Source: Motilimonas pumila | GTDB lineage: Bacteria; Pseudomonadota; Gammaproteobacteria; Enterobacterales; CBDFNC01 | Direction of reading: 5' to 3' | Length of the DNA: 64,000 bases | NCBI RefSeq assembly: GCF_003596335.1 | Contig: NZ_QZCH01000009.1 | Span: 62,001 to 126,000 of the forward strand | Shown here: positions 45,587 through 54,497 of the stretch, one piece after another | How positions within the stretch are numbered: position 1 is the stretch's first letter | Layout of the letters: every line of letters starts with the position of its first letter | The notes under the pieces: model-generated | Database searches by the model: none | What the model saw: only the letters and a program-made list of their open reading frames with translations | What the model was told of the DNA's origin: nothing | Made by a program: the position numbers and the translations under genes

Positions 45587-48088
45587 GTGCTTCAACCTGA
45601 ACTTTCAAAGCCTCTCACTGAGTTTTCTTTAGCCCCAAGTTGGTTTGGCAAAATTGCCGCCCGTGTTAAGCCTCAGCAATGCCTTAGCTTTAATGCCAAA
45701 GGAGTGGTGGTTTTCAGTGACGACACTTACTCGACCCCGATATACGTCATTAATTGGCAAGACTTGCTCGCTCCGGTTTATTTCCAGCAAGCGTGGTTGG
45801 GCTGTCGCTGTTACTTAATGACGAATGAAGGTGAAGTCACGGTAAAGTGGCAAGGTTATAAAAGCCCGCAGCGATTTGAAGCCACCATGTTAAAATTTTG
45901 GATTGCATCGCACCAAGCAGGTTTAGCCCAATTGGTTGCTAAAGTAACGCCTTATTATCAAAGGCGATACGTCAGAAACAGCCATTTTTCTAAGCTGAGT
46001 TACGCCGTAAATGCCGCTCACCAACGTTGGCTGCCAGTTTATAAACAGCCAAACCTGCCGCAAGATTTAACGACGTTATTGTCGCAGCTGAGCGCGATGG
46101 TAGAGTGGCAAGCACAAGGTGTTGACGCGTTACAGCAGAGGTTCAGCGAGCACCAGCTTGCAGTGCATCAGTCCCTTTTTGATAGTGTCGAAAAGCAAGC
46201 TTTAACCTTAGCTCAGCGTCAAGCGTGCGTGATGGACGATGATAATAACTTATTGCTCGCTGGGGCAGGCTCTGGAAAAACCAGCGTGATGATTGCGCGC
46301 ATGGTTTACTTGATCAGAGGCCAGCAAGCCAGTGCCAATCAAATACTCTGTTTGGCTTATGGCAAACAAGCTGCAACAGAAATGCAAGAACGGCTTGCTT
46401 TACACGCGGATTGCAAAGCTGTGACGTGTAGGACCTTCCACAGTTTAGCATTGCATATCATCCATACAGCTACTGGCCGCTCCCCTGAAGTCAGTGAATT
46501 GGCATTAAGTCATGATGCAAAAATAGGCTGGCTAAGTAATAATTTACAACAAATTCTTACTGCGCAAAGTGGTCAAAAAGCACTCCTACCCTATTTTTGT
46601 TTTTGGTTAGATACTCAGTCTGCGCTTACCCTAAATGGCCTAGAAGCCAGTTGTCCTATACAACGTAAAGTGGCTAATTATCTCTTTAGCCAAAGTATTC
46701 GTTTCGAATTAAATGCAAGTGGTCCATTCAACGATGGCCAATTGGTCGATATTTTCTTGCCAACCCATAACGCCTATATTGATTGTTGTCATGCAGACAG
46801 CGCACGTTTAGCGGTATTGAAAGCGCGTCAATCACAGGCCAAAGAGAAGGATATCAACTATTTGGTGTTGATCTTAGCCGCTGGCGATGAAATGAAAAAG
46901 CTCACCAGTTTAATCTCTAAGCTGAAAAAGCAGTTAGCTCAGTGGCAGGCGTTATTACATGAGCCGATATGCGAAGACTTTCTACGCTGGTTATTTCAAA
47001 GCGATGCTTTCCACACCTTAACCAAGCAACTCGCTGATGAATTGTCGGCGTACGATCAAGCTTTGCAAGCTGAGCGGCTTGATGACATCAAGCAAAACGT
47101 TCACACAGATCCCGTTGCAACCACTCGCTTGAAATGGTTAAAACAGCTTCAGGTTCGCTACCAAAAAACGCTCAAGCAGCAAGGGCAGGTTGATTTTGAT
47201 TCTATGATCAATCAAGCGACGCAACTGGTCACTAAGGGGAAATTTTCCAGCTTGTGGTCGCATTTACTGGTTGATGAATTTCAAGATATCGCACCATCAA
47301 GGGCCAAGCTATTACAAGCTTTGCAGCAAAATCACGGTGATGCGTCCTTATTTGCCGTCGGAGACGACTGGCAAGCTATCTATGGATTCAATGGCGCTGA
47401 TGTGCGTTTAACAACAGAGTTTGAACGCTATTTTGGTAAAACACGGCAACACTGCCTTGATCAAACATTTCGTCTGAATAATCAAGTGGCCAATGTTGCT
47501 ACGCGTTTTGTGATGGCTAATCCGCAGCAAATCAACAAACAAATCACCGCGAAACAGCAAATAGAAGGACCACAAGTCTTTGTGCATCAGTTTTCATTGC
47601 CAAAAGCGCAGTCACTATCAGACGAAGTTGACAACAAGCAACACGGTCAGTTGAAGGCCATTAAACGGTGCTTAAATCTGGTGAAGAAGCAGCATGGTAA
47701 AGCGGCATTAACCATATACTTGCTGGCTCGTTTTAAGCATCAACTGCCAAATACGGTAAACATTGAGACCTTAAAACAAGCGTACCCACAGTGGCAATTT
47801 TGTTGTGATACTGTGCATGGCGCTAAAGGTAAAGAAGCGGATGTGAGTATAGTGCTGGCAATGAATCAGGGAAAATTTGGTTTTCCTGCTGCGCAACAAG
47901 GCGAACCACTCATGGCGCAATTGTTACCTTTGCCTTCTGGTGCGCAAAGTGAAGAAGAGCGCAGGTTATTTTATGTGGCGCTAACGCGTGCCAAACTGCA
48001 GGCGTATTTATTAGCGGATAAACTCTCGCCAAGTGAGTACGTACAAGAGCTCTTATCCGGTGACTATCCTGAAGTGGCGACTTGTTAA
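45587..48088 (+). CDS. DNA helicase IV (HelD)-like UvrD-family helicase with an insertion
   Basis: The 833-residue superfamily I helicase has motif I LLAGAGSGKTSVMIAR, motif Ia with LAYGKQAATEMQERL, TCRTFHSLALHII, motif II LLVDEFQDIAPSRAKLL, motif III AVGDDWQAIYGFNGAD and a C-terminal VALTRAK. These match E. coli HelD, including its N-terminal region. It is about 150 residues longer than HelD (684). The excess lies at about 350-460 between Ia and II. It contains RKVANYLFSQSIRFE, LVDIFLPTHNAYIDCC and NYLVLILA, resembling the PD-(D/E)XK-like insertion of related helicases but with altered key residues. Confidence 0.88.
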   Translation: MLQPELSKPLTEFSLAPSWFGKIAARVKPQQCLSFNAKGVVVFSDDTYSTPIYVINWQDLLAPVYFQQAWLGCRCYLMTNEGEVTVKWQGYKSPQRFEATMLKFWIASHQAGLAQLVAKVTPYYQRRYVRNSHFSKLSYAVNAAHQRWLPVYKQPNLPQDLTTLLSQLSAMVEWQAQGVDALQQRFSEHQLAVHQSLFDSVEKQALTLAQRQACVMDDDNNLLLAGAGSGKTSVMIARMVYLIRGQQASANQILCLAYGKQAATEMQERLALHADCKAVTCRTFHSLALHIIHTATGRSPEVSELALSHDAKIGWLSNNLQQILTAQSGQKALLPYFCFWLDTQSALTLNGLEASCPIQRKVANYLFSQSIRFELNASGPFNDGQLVDIFLPTHNAYIDCCHADSARLAVLKARQSQAKEKDINYLVLILAAGDEMKKLTSLISKLKKQLAQWQALLHEPICEDFLRWLFQSDAFHTLTKQLADELSAYDQALQAERLDDIKQNVHTDPVATTRLKWLKQLQVRYQKTLKQQGQVDFDSMINQATQLVTKGKFSSLWSHLLVDEFQDIAPSRAKLLQALQQNHGDASLFAVGDDWQAIYGFNGADVRLTTEFERYFGKTRQHCLDQTFRLNNQVANVATRFVMANPQQINKQITAKQQIEGPQVFVHQFSLPKAQSLSDEVDNKQHGQLKAIKRCLNLVKKQHGKAALTIYLLARFKHQLPNTVNIETLKQAYPQWQFCCDTVHGAKGKEADVSIVLAMNQGKFGFPAAQQGEPLMAQLLPLPSGAQSEEERRLFYVALTRAKLQAYLLADKLSPSEYVQELLSGDYPEVATC

Positions 48089-48125
48089 GTCACTAGGCTT
48101 GCTTCTGTCACCTTGAAGTGACCCC

Positions 48126-48920
48126 TTAATACATCACTTTACGCCCTTCAACCGCTTTCGCCCAAGCGTCTAGATCGTCCTTACTGGCACTCGTGAGTGG
48201 GTTACTTCTGATGGTTAACGCAGCGTAAGATTTATCTTGAGCGGGCAGGGTGACGGACTGTAATTGGTTGTTATTCAGATTTATCAGCGACAGGGTTTCG
48301 GTTGTGGGCAGTTTTAACTGAGTCAGTTGGTTATGGCGTGCGGTCAAGGAACTGAGCAGTGCATTATGACTGACATCTAAAAATGCCAACTTGTTATGTG
48401 ACACTTCAAGGTCTGACAAATACTGGTTACCACGGGTATCCACTTCGCTGAGTTGGTTTTTAGCCAAGTCCACAGATTCCAGTTGCGGGTTATGACTTAA
48501 GTCTATTTTGTAGAGATCATTTTTGGTGAAATTTAGCTTAATCAAATCGATGTTTTGACTGATGTCTACGCTTTCAAACAGGTTGTTTTTAAGAGTCAGA
48601 TTTTTTAGCTTCTTGTTCTGTGAAAGGTCGATGTCGTAAATAACATTATTGGTAAGATCCAATGACTCTAGCTGGGTAAAGTACTTTAACTCAGCCACGC
48701 TACCAATGTCTTTTTTGACACAACTTAATTGTTTCACTTGGTCGGTATTGGTTTGATTAGTGCTCAATACGCAACGTTTAAAATTCTCATCTTCAAATTC
48801 GATGCGAGCAATATCGATGCCGGCCATCGCGGTTGAACTAAAAATTGAGAGACTGCAAGCGAGCGCAAAGCTATTCGCGCTAAAAAATGTCTTTGTCATT
48901 GTTTTATTATTTATAACCAT
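48126..48920 (-). CDS. Exported leucine-rich-repeat protein
   Basis: The 264-residue protein has a signal peptide (hydrophobic ANSFALACSLSIFSSTAMA) and about seven leucine-rich repeats of roughly 21 residues: LESLDLTNNVIYDIDLSQN, LKNLTLKNNLFESVDISQN, LIKLNFTKNDLYKIDLSHN, LESVDLAKNQLSEVDTRGN and others. The N-terminal cap has two cysteines (KRCVLS, LSCVKK). LRR proteins bind other proteins; this one is likely periplasmic or on the surface. The start is either ATG 48920 or the in-frame ATG at 48899. Confidence 0.85.
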   Translation of the reverse strand: MVINNKTMTKTFFSANSFALACSLSIFSSTAMAGIDIARIEFEDENFKRCVLSTNQTNTDQVKQLSCVKKDIGSVAELKYFTQLESLDLTNNVIYDIDLSQNKKLKNLTLKNNLFESVDISQNIDLIKLNFTKNDLYKIDLSHNPQLESVDLAKNQLSEVDTRGNQYLSDLEVSHNKLAFLDVSHNALLSSLTARHNQLTQLKLPTTETLSLINLNNNQLQSVTLPAQDKSYAALTIRSNPLTSASKDDLDAWAKAVEGRKVMY

Positions 48921-49085
48921 GTCTGTAAGCCGCCAGATTATAAAGTTGGTTAAATAAATAACAAGTTAGCGAATAAATCAGCAGCAAAAATCAGCTAAAG
49001 GCATGATTAAAGTATGAAGCGAATATAGCGTTATAAGTGATATTTTTACGTTTAGAGTGATGGCAGTCTGGGGGCTGTCTCACAT

Positions 49086-49784
49086 TTACTCCTCGCCTGC
49101 CTCTCGCGAATGCTTCTTCATTGTCGCTGTGCTTACGCATAACAGCTGGTTGAAAAAGAAGCGACCTTCGAAATCATACGGCCGAGGAAAGCCAATTTTT
49201 GAGTGGACAAAGCGGAAGGAAAACCGGTTTTCTTCTGCTCGCAACGTAACCTCAACGTCAAGAAAGTCGAAATAACATTGCATCTCGTTAAAACAGGCTT
49301 TGTAAATACTCTCTTTGATACAAAATATCAGTGCTGCCGGTAGACCTAACTTGGCTGCTTGGTTTTGTTCTGCTGGCGTCATGATCTGGGCCACTAAAGC
49401 CGGTTCAAGGGCGGTGTTAAACTCTATGTCTAACCCGACGCCATAATACGGCTTCGCCTTCGCGCAGATAGCCCCCGCAAAGCCTTGCCATTGTGGCCCA
49501 CTGTTTCTCTGACAGTGGCTAATACTGACGACCAGTGAGGGGTCGACGACGGGTTGGCGCATGTGGCCGACCACGATGTCACCGTGATTGGCCCCTAAGT
49601 GTTTAAGGGCCAGCTTTAATGCATGACGACCGGCGCGAAACTCGGCTTTTCGTTTGGCTACAGCGTTGGCGATGCAAGCTTCTTCAAGACTTGATAATGG
49701 CAACAGCCACATTTCTGGTGTCGCCTGGGCGAAAGTTGCATTTGCGGGCAGTAACGTCGGCCAGGGTATGGTCAGTTGTGTCAT
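49086..49784 (-). CDS. 4'-phosphopantetheinyl transferase (EntD/Sfp-type)
   Basis: The protein has 232 residues from ATG 49784; a longer frame to 49943 overlaps the SYLF gene and is unlikely. Motifs are RKAEFRAGRHALKLAL, VVSISHC, YGVGLDIE and FCIKESIYKA (the KES motif with the Mg-binding Glu). It transfers phosphopantetheine from CoA to carrier domains of fatty acid, polyketide or peptide synthases. The EntD-like order suggests service to a secondary metabolite or siderophore system, but no such synthase is in the window. Confidence 0.87.
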   Translation of the reverse strand: MTQLTIPWPTLLPANATFAQATPEMWLLPLSSLEEACIANAVAKRKAEFRAGRHALKLALKHLGANHGDIVVGHMRQPVVDPSLVVSISHCQRNSGPQWQGFAGAICAKAKPYYGVGLDIEFNTALEPALVAQIMTPAEQNQAAKLGLPAALIFCIKESIYKACFNEMQCYFDFLDVEVTLRAEENRFSFRFVHSKIGFPRPYDFEGRFFFNQLLCVSTATMKKHSREAGEE

Positions 49785-49911
49785 GAAGTGATGGCTCAAA
49801 ACTAGGGGACGTGTAAGGTATTGAATATTTTGTTGAATGTAAAGCTTGGCATGGTTTTGTAGAGGAAGGGGTTCACGAACAGACCGGCTGGCCTGTTCGT
49901 GTTTAGTCAAA

Positions 49912-50463
49912 CTAATATGGCGTATAGTTAAACTTTTGCCCACCGAGTGCAGCTTCGTACATTAAGCCACCTTTTGCATAAGTAAAAACGGCCATGCCAT
50001 TCACATAGTGACCTGTTTGGTGTTTTTCATCTGTACCAGCCGTATTACCACCCGTACTTGCTTTGGCACTGGCACCGACGGTAATTGCTACGGCAGATGC
50101 TTGGGCACTGAACTCAAAGTTGCCACTGGTGAATTTGTCGTACGCTCGTTTGTCTTGCAGAAATACAATCTGGCTATAGGCTTGTCCACCCGCTTGAAAA
50201 CCAAATGACAATTGCACCAAATTGGTTTCGCCCATGCGTTTACCAGATTTAAACACCACGCCTTCGCCATAAGCACCGCCAATGCCAAATCCGCCTTTAC
50301 CCACGGTTGGAAAAACGGCATAGCCATAAGCGTCGCCAAAGAAAGCATTAACGTCGGGTGAACTTCTAAAATCTTGAATGGTGTTACTAACATCGTCGGC
50401 AGCCGCTTGAACGGAAAATAAAGTGGCAATGCTGAGAACGAATACAGAGAAAAGTTTTTTCAT
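49912..50463 (-). CDS. SYLF (YSC84-related) lipid-binding domain protein, exported
   Basis: The 183-residue protein starts with a signal peptide (MKKLFSVFVLSIATLFSVQAAA). The SYLF/YSC84 pattern follows: FFGDAYGYAVFPTVGKGGFGIGGA, GEGVVFKSGK, LSFGFQAGGQAYSQIVFL and the C-terminal AKGGLMYEAALGGQKFNY. The bacterial domain is thought to bind phosphoinositide-like or other lipids. It is periplasmic by prediction. The ATG at 50463 has an AAAC-rich leader with a weak ribosome site. Confidence 0.88.
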   Translation of the reverse strand: MKKLFSVFVLSIATLFSVQAAADDVSNTIQDFRSSPDVNAFFGDAYGYAVFPTVGKGGFGIGGAYGEGVVFKSGKRMGETNLVQLSFGFQAGGQAYSQIVFLQDKRAYDKFTSGNFEFSAQASAVAITVGASAKASTGGNTAGTDEKHQTGHYVNGMAVFTYAKGGLMYEAALGGQKFNYTPY

Positions 50464-50528
50464 GTTTAAGCCTATATTGTGAACGCTGGCATAAGGTTAC
50501 TTTAGATTTTGCCACAATGACAACTAAA

Positions 50529-50549
50529 AAAGCCGCACAACGCGGCTTT
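50529..50549 (-). terminator. Intrinsic terminator after the DUF3334 gene
   Basis: On the minus strand AAAGCCGC and GCGGCTTT form an 8-bp GC-rich stem with a 5-nt loop followed by TTTAG. It lies about 35 bp after the DUF3334 stop. Confidence 0.85.
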
Positions 50550-50581
50550 CATTTTCAGGTAAGGCATCTTTAAACAGTAGC

Positions 50582-51274
50582 TTAAATGCCTAACTCATCT
50601 AATAAATCCTGTGAAATATCGACTTTAGGTGCGGCTTCATTTTGGCTTTGTGCCGACTTATTTTGCTCTGAGCTAATAATATCATCGGGATCAATGTCTT
50701 CTTGAGGCTCGAAGTCATGAAGCTTGATGAATTCAGTTTTATCCATCGCCAATTCGAGGTAAAAAATGTTGTTCTTTTCTGTCGTGAATGTCACTCGGCG
50801 AGCTTGTGGGCGATCTAGGTTAGTATCAATCGACACCATCACTTGCTTATTAATGGTCAACATTTTCGGTTGGTTTTGGGTGATAGAGGTGTGCAGCTGT
50901 TTGCCTATGTTGCCGGTAAAGTCGCCCACTATTTGGTTCATTAATTCACCCATGACGTTGCCTACATCATCTGAGGTGTGCAAAGTGGCGAGCTCTTCTT
51001 TTGGAAAGCCCATGTTAACCATGTAGTTTTGGTACATTTCCATCGCCGCTTCAGCCGTGAAATTAATGATAACAAGGCCAGAAAAGCCGCCATCAAATAA
51101 TACGAAACAACCAATATCGGGTTTAAGACAGGTTTTATTGATTTTCTGAACCATGGCCGAGAAGTGAATGTCTTTGGCCGTTGCTGCGTTGAGTACACCT
51201 TTCACTGAGTTACACAATACCAACAGGATGTCTTCGGTAGTGACGGTTTTTGTTTTATTCATTGGTTTTTCCAT
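50582..51274 (-). CDS. DUF3334 family protein (CheX-like)
   Basis: The 230-residue cytoplasmic protein fits DUF3334. DDVGNVMGELMNQIVGDFTGNIGKQL resembles the E-x-x-N helix of CheX/CheC phosphatases; here Glu and Asn occur as GELMNQIVGD. The GLVIINFTAEAAMEMYQNYM segment precedes it. The C-terminal 40 residues are acidic and disordered. A role in two-component or chemotaxis dephosphorylation is an inference from fold likeness. The ATG at 51274 or the one at 51262 may start translation. Confidence 0.78.
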   Translation of the reverse strand: MEKPMNKTKTVTTEDILLVLCNSVKGVLNAATAKDIHFSAMVQKINKTCLKPDIGCFVLFDGGFSGLVIINFTAEAAMEMYQNYMVNMGFPKEELATLHTSDDVGNVMGELMNQIVGDFTGNIGKQLHTSITQNQPKMLTINKQVMVSIDTNLDRPQARRVTFTTEKNNIFYLELAMDKTEFIKLHDFEPQEDIDPDDIISSEQNKSAQSQNEAAPKVDISQDLLDELGI

Positions 51275-51551
51275 TGTGACGGTAACAGTATTTCTTTATG
51301 AGTCTTTTGATATCGGCAGTAAAGCGTAAAGGTTGAATCAAAATACTGTTATTTCTAATAAAAAAGTATAGGGTTTATTAAAGTCTAGACAGAGTAAGTG
51401 ATTTTGCTAATCAGTAATGAGACTTAAGACCATTTTGCGGTAAGTTTAGCGATTTTTTATATTGCCATTGTGAAACTCATCAAGCAGCGAATGTTTCCCA
51501 TTTATGGCGCAATTTTGTATTCTGTGGGCAGTGAGAAGGATAACTAAGTCT

Positions 51552-52136
51552 ATGAAATCAAACTTAAGCCAGTGCCAAGTCAACATGTTAGCGAACGTGG
51601 TGTCGAAAGATAATACCTTACGATTTTTTGCTGACGGCCAAGCCGTGTTAAACCTAGATGTGCTGACAAAAAAATCTTGGCAAAACGGCCAAGGCGAAAC
51701 ACAAAGCAAAGATGATTACTTTTCCGTGCGCTTGTTAGGGGAGGTGGCGCAGTCTTTGTTGGCTCCTGTTGCTGCAGGTGACTCGGTATATTTGCAAGGC
51801 AGCTTAAACAAGGTAATAGATGCAAAGCAAATGACGTTAGTCAAAAAGCCCAATAAACTCTACTGGAACCGGGCTTATCACCAAGGTGAAGTGACCGCCA
51901 TAAAGACGCTAACCAGCGTCAATAATAGCGCATATCTGCAATTGGCAGTGGGAACTGACAGTGATGCTTTGCAGGTAAACTTAAGAGGAAAAACGGCGTC
52001 GATAATGCAAAACCAATTACAACTTGGCCAACATATTATCGTTGAAGGGGCGCTAGCCTCACGCTCTGTTAAAACCAACAATGGCTACGATCGTCAGGTT
52101 TGGCTAGACGGCCACACCGCAGTGACCACAAGCTAA
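51552..52136 (+). CDS. Tandem OB-fold (SSB-like) protein
   Basis: The protein has 194 residues from ATG 51552, with AAGGAT upstream; a longer frame to 51504 is unlikely. The first half resembles an SSB OB-fold: NMLANVVSKDNTLRFFADG, VLNLDVLTKK, KDDYFSVRLLGEVAQSL and AAGDSVYLQGSL. The second half repeats the same layout: GEVTAIKTLTSVNNSAYLQL, LQVNLRGKTASIM, LQLGQHIIVEGALASRS and RQVWLDG. There is no acidic C-terminal tail as in true SSB. It probably binds single-stranded nucleic acid. It stands alone and converges with the dUTPase gene. Confidence 0.7.
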   Translation: MKSNLSQCQVNMLANVVSKDNTLRFFADGQAVLNLDVLTKKSWQNGQGETQSKDDYFSVRLLGEVAQSLLAPVAAGDSVYLQGSLNKVIDAKQMTLVKKPNKLYWNRAYHQGEVTAIKTLTSVNNSAYLQLAVGTDSDALQVNLRGKTASIMQNQLQLGQHIIVEGALASRSVKTNNGYDRQVWLDGHTAVTTS

Positions 52137-52142
52137 GCGAAA

Positions 52143-52775
52143 CTAGGCTTTACCTGGGTACTTTTTGGTTAATCCCTGATACACCAACTCAGCAAAGTCG
52201 GCCGCGTCACTGTCGAGTTTATGAATAATGTCCATCAATACTTCGTTGTCTTCATGGCCATGCCATACCTTGATGTAACTGCCCGTTTTGTAACCGTGAT
52301 CTTGACGGAACAAATTGAGCGTGTTTTTACCGATATACGCTCGATAGAGTTGATCAAAGCTCAGCTCTATTTGCTCCATGCAACCTGCAAATGCTTGCGC
52401 ATCAAACACTTTATGAGAAATGGCTGTACCTGCGAGTACCTCTAGCGTGGCACAGAAGGAATCAGCTTTTTGGGGCGCTGCCAGTTCATCAGCCAGGGTG
52501 CGCGCAATTTGGTCAAACTGTGTTTTGCCATCGATGCGTGAACTCAAGCCAAAATGAAAGATATCAACCAGTTCTAGCATGACTTGCTCGGTATCTGGCA
52601 CTTGTTTTTTCCACCATTTCCAGCCGAAATGGTCGAGCATTTCGGCACACTCCACCCAAATAGCCCGATACCATTCATAATTTTGCCTGAACCATTGCGG
52701 ATGAATTTTAAGATTCATGTTGTGCTGCAGCTCGAGCATTTGATGTATTTGGCTTTCAGTGGAACGAGAACTCAT
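52143..52775 (-). CDS. Dimeric (all-alpha) dUTP diphosphatase
   Basis: The protein has 210 residues from ATG 52775, with AAAGAGG upstream; a longer frame exists to 52868. Dimeric dUTPase motifs are WYRAIWVECAEMLDHFGWKWWKK (E-x-x-E-type metal ligands near 43-47) and QVMLELVDIFHFGLS (E-x-x-D). The C-terminal LFRQDHGYKTGSYIKVW is also conserved in the family. It hydrolyses dUTP to dUMP, keeping uracil out of DNA. No trimeric dut gene is in the window. Confidence 0.85.
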   Translation of the reverse strand: MSSRSTESQIHQMLELQHNMNLKIHPQWFRQNYEWYRAIWVECAEMLDHFGWKWWKKQVPDTEQVMLELVDIFHFGLSSRIDGKTQFDQIARTLADELAAPQKADSFCATLEVLAGTAISHKVFDAQAFAGCMEQIELSFDQLYRAYIGKNTLNLFRQDHGYKTGSYIKVWHGHEDNEVLMDIIHKLDSDAADFAELVYQGLTKKYPGKA

Positions 52776-52889
52776 TGTTAAAACTACCTCTTTAACACGT
52801 TTGAGTGAGTATTTTGCAAAAAATGTTGGTAAGCCCCCTATATAAACAGTAATCTGGATTGCAAGCAATAGTTAGAACAGGGAGTTTTA

Positions 52890-53642
52890 ATGTTTTCATT
52901 GTTTCAGCAAAAAAATCTGATAACTGAATCACAACAAGCATGGATAGAAATGTGTTTTGGTTTATTCGTACAACGCTTTGGTTTACGCAGCCCCACTGAA
53001 CGCCAATTGATTTTACCGACGCCGGAATATTTTCCCCTTCAAGCGGATTCGCCACTGGCACTAGCACAAGCGTGTTTAACTCAAGTGACCCAATACATGG
53101 GCGTAGACGTGCAGCCGTTTCAAGTGCGTCCACCTGAAAATTATCAGCCGTTATCACCCACGCCGTTAATCGGGCCAATAGAGATAGGCTCTAATCAGGT
53201 TGCGTTGAGCCAAGTTTATTACATTGATTTTCACCCTGGTCAGTTAAAAAACCCCAATGCTTTAGTGGCCGTAATGTGCGTGCAGGTGACGAATGCAATC
53301 TTAGCATCTCACGGTTTTGAAATTGAAGGGGGCGAAGATGTGCGCCCTGCGGCTATTGAGGTACTGGCTGGCTTTTTGGGTTTTGGTGTGATGATGAGCA
53401 ATAGCGCGTTTACGTTTCGTGGTGGTGGTTGCAGCAGTTGCCATAACAGTAAAGTGGGGCGTCAAAGTGCGTTATCTGAAGAAGAAACCTGCTATATCTT
53501 AGCGCTATACTGCCATTACCAGAATGTCGACGTAAAGTTGGCATCGCCGCACCTTGAACGCCATTTACGGCCCTTATTAAAACGAGCAGCGAAGCAAGTA
53601 GCGGCTTACCCAAGAACGCAAAGTTTAGGCATCACTGCATAA
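52890..53642 (+). CDS. Unknown protein, zincin-like scaffold without HExxH
   Basis: The 250-residue protein has no signal peptide. I do not recognise it with certainty. The segment ALVAVMCVQVTNAILASHGFEI, then EVLAGFLGFGVMMSNSAF, resembles a bacterial family with AHELxH followed by TDLLAVFLGFGVFxANSAF. Here the metal motif reads VQVTN and would not bind zinc. A glycine- and cysteine-rich link (GGGCSSCHN) follows, then SEEETCYILALYCHY, which fits the family's GYLSE..YALAL. Two cysteines near residues 178 and 181 might bind metal instead. It starts 115 bp from the divergent dUTPase start and precedes the creA-like gene. Confidence 0.6.
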   Translation: MFSLFQQKNLITESQQAWIEMCFGLFVQRFGLRSPTERQLILPTPEYFPLQADSPLALAQACLTQVTQYMGVDVQPFQVRPPENYQPLSPTPLIGPIEIGSNQVALSQVYYIDFHPGQLKNPNALVAVMCVQVTNAILASHGFEIEGGEDVRPAAIEVLAGFLGFGVMMSNSAFTFRGGGCSSCHNSKVGRQSALSEEETCYILALYCHYQNVDVKLASPHLERHLRPLLKRAAKQVAAYPRTQSLGITA

Positions 53643-53666
53643 ACTCAATATTCAAAAAGGACAATA

Positions 53667-54122
53667 ATGAAAAAGCACTGGTCGATAGCGCTGGCTTCTT
53701 TACTCTTAGTGGCATGTTCCGATAATGAAGTGGGGGACGTGTCGTTAGGTTTATTTACCCTAAAAGATATCAAGCTTGATCAAATGGTTGATCCTGTCGT
53801 CACTGGCGTGACTTGCCACGTGGCTTCTATCGAAGCGAACTTGAGCTTGTCTGATCCCAGTGACAGTGCTATATCGTGTCGTCAAACGGGAGAAATAACG
53901 CCAGCGATGATCGCAGAGATAGACAAGTCTAAATCGGGTGAAGTGGTACTTAAAAAATCAAAAAGTATTTTTTTTAAAAATATGAAAATTCGCCGTATCT
54001 ACGATGCAAAAAACCAGACCTTGATGTATTTGTCTTATTCCACCAAAGAGACGTCGGGCAGTTTTAAGCACAGCTTGTCGACAGTGCCATTATGGGGCAC
54101 TAAGGCCTATAAAGCGCAATAA
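53667..54122 (+). CDS. creA: CreA family lipoprotein
   Basis: The 151-residue protein begins with a lipoprotein signal (MKKHWSIALASLLLVACS, lipobox LVAC). It then matches CreA: VDPVVTGVTCHVASIEA, SDSAISCRQTGEI, GEVVLKKSKSIFFKNMKIRRIYD and LMYLSYSTKETSGSFKHSLSTVP. The function of CreA is not known. The family is usually periplasmic; here the lipobox suggests a lipid anchor. AAAAAGGAC lies upstream of the ATG. Confidence 0.87.
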   Translation: MKKHWSIALASLLLVACSDNEVGDVSLGLFTLKDIKLDQMVDPVVTGVTCHVASIEANLSLSDPSDSAISCRQTGEITPAMIAEIDKSKSGEVVLKKSKSIFFKNMKIRRIYDAKNQTLMYLSYSTKETSGSFKHSLSTVPLWGTKAYKAQ

Positions 54123-54497
54123 ATAAGTGAATTCTTCATTGAAATCTAGCTGGTATTATTTGTAACAGATATTACCAGCGTGTGTGCTTTAGCGGTTATG
54201 AATTTAGCATTTCTATTAACTTTGAGCCTGGGCATGTAGTCTGATGCAGTTGGATTACATCTCAAAGCAGCCAAGGATTACAGAAATCAGTGTCGTAAAA
54301 ATGTCGCAAATTTCACGACCGCGCATCTGCATGGCGACTATCCGTTATGGCAAAAAAAGACAAGCGAGCGAAGACATGCGTAAATTGTCATGCGAGTGCT
54401 GTCAACTCTCTACGCGTTGCTATCAAGTGAACGTATCCTTCTATTGTCACGTAACTTAACCTAATATTAAGTGGGGTAGGCAGTAAGGAGTGCGAAT
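54123..54497. other. Intergenic region between creA and the degenerate GGDEF gene
   Basis: These 375 bp contain a weak hairpin (GCTGGTA / TACCAGC, 54149-54179) that may end creA transcription. A 71-residue frame at 54244-54459 has no ribosome site and odd composition, and I do not accept it as a gene. Confidence 0.55.

Noticed and set aside
49785-49943. N-terminal extension of the phosphopantetheinyl transferase
   Set aside because: It overlaps the SYLF gene's 3' end, and the EntD-like domain needs only the part from the ATG at 49784.
54244-54459. A 71-residue cysteine-containing frame between creA and the GGDEF-like gene
   Set aside because: No ribosome site, odd composition and no family; likely chance.
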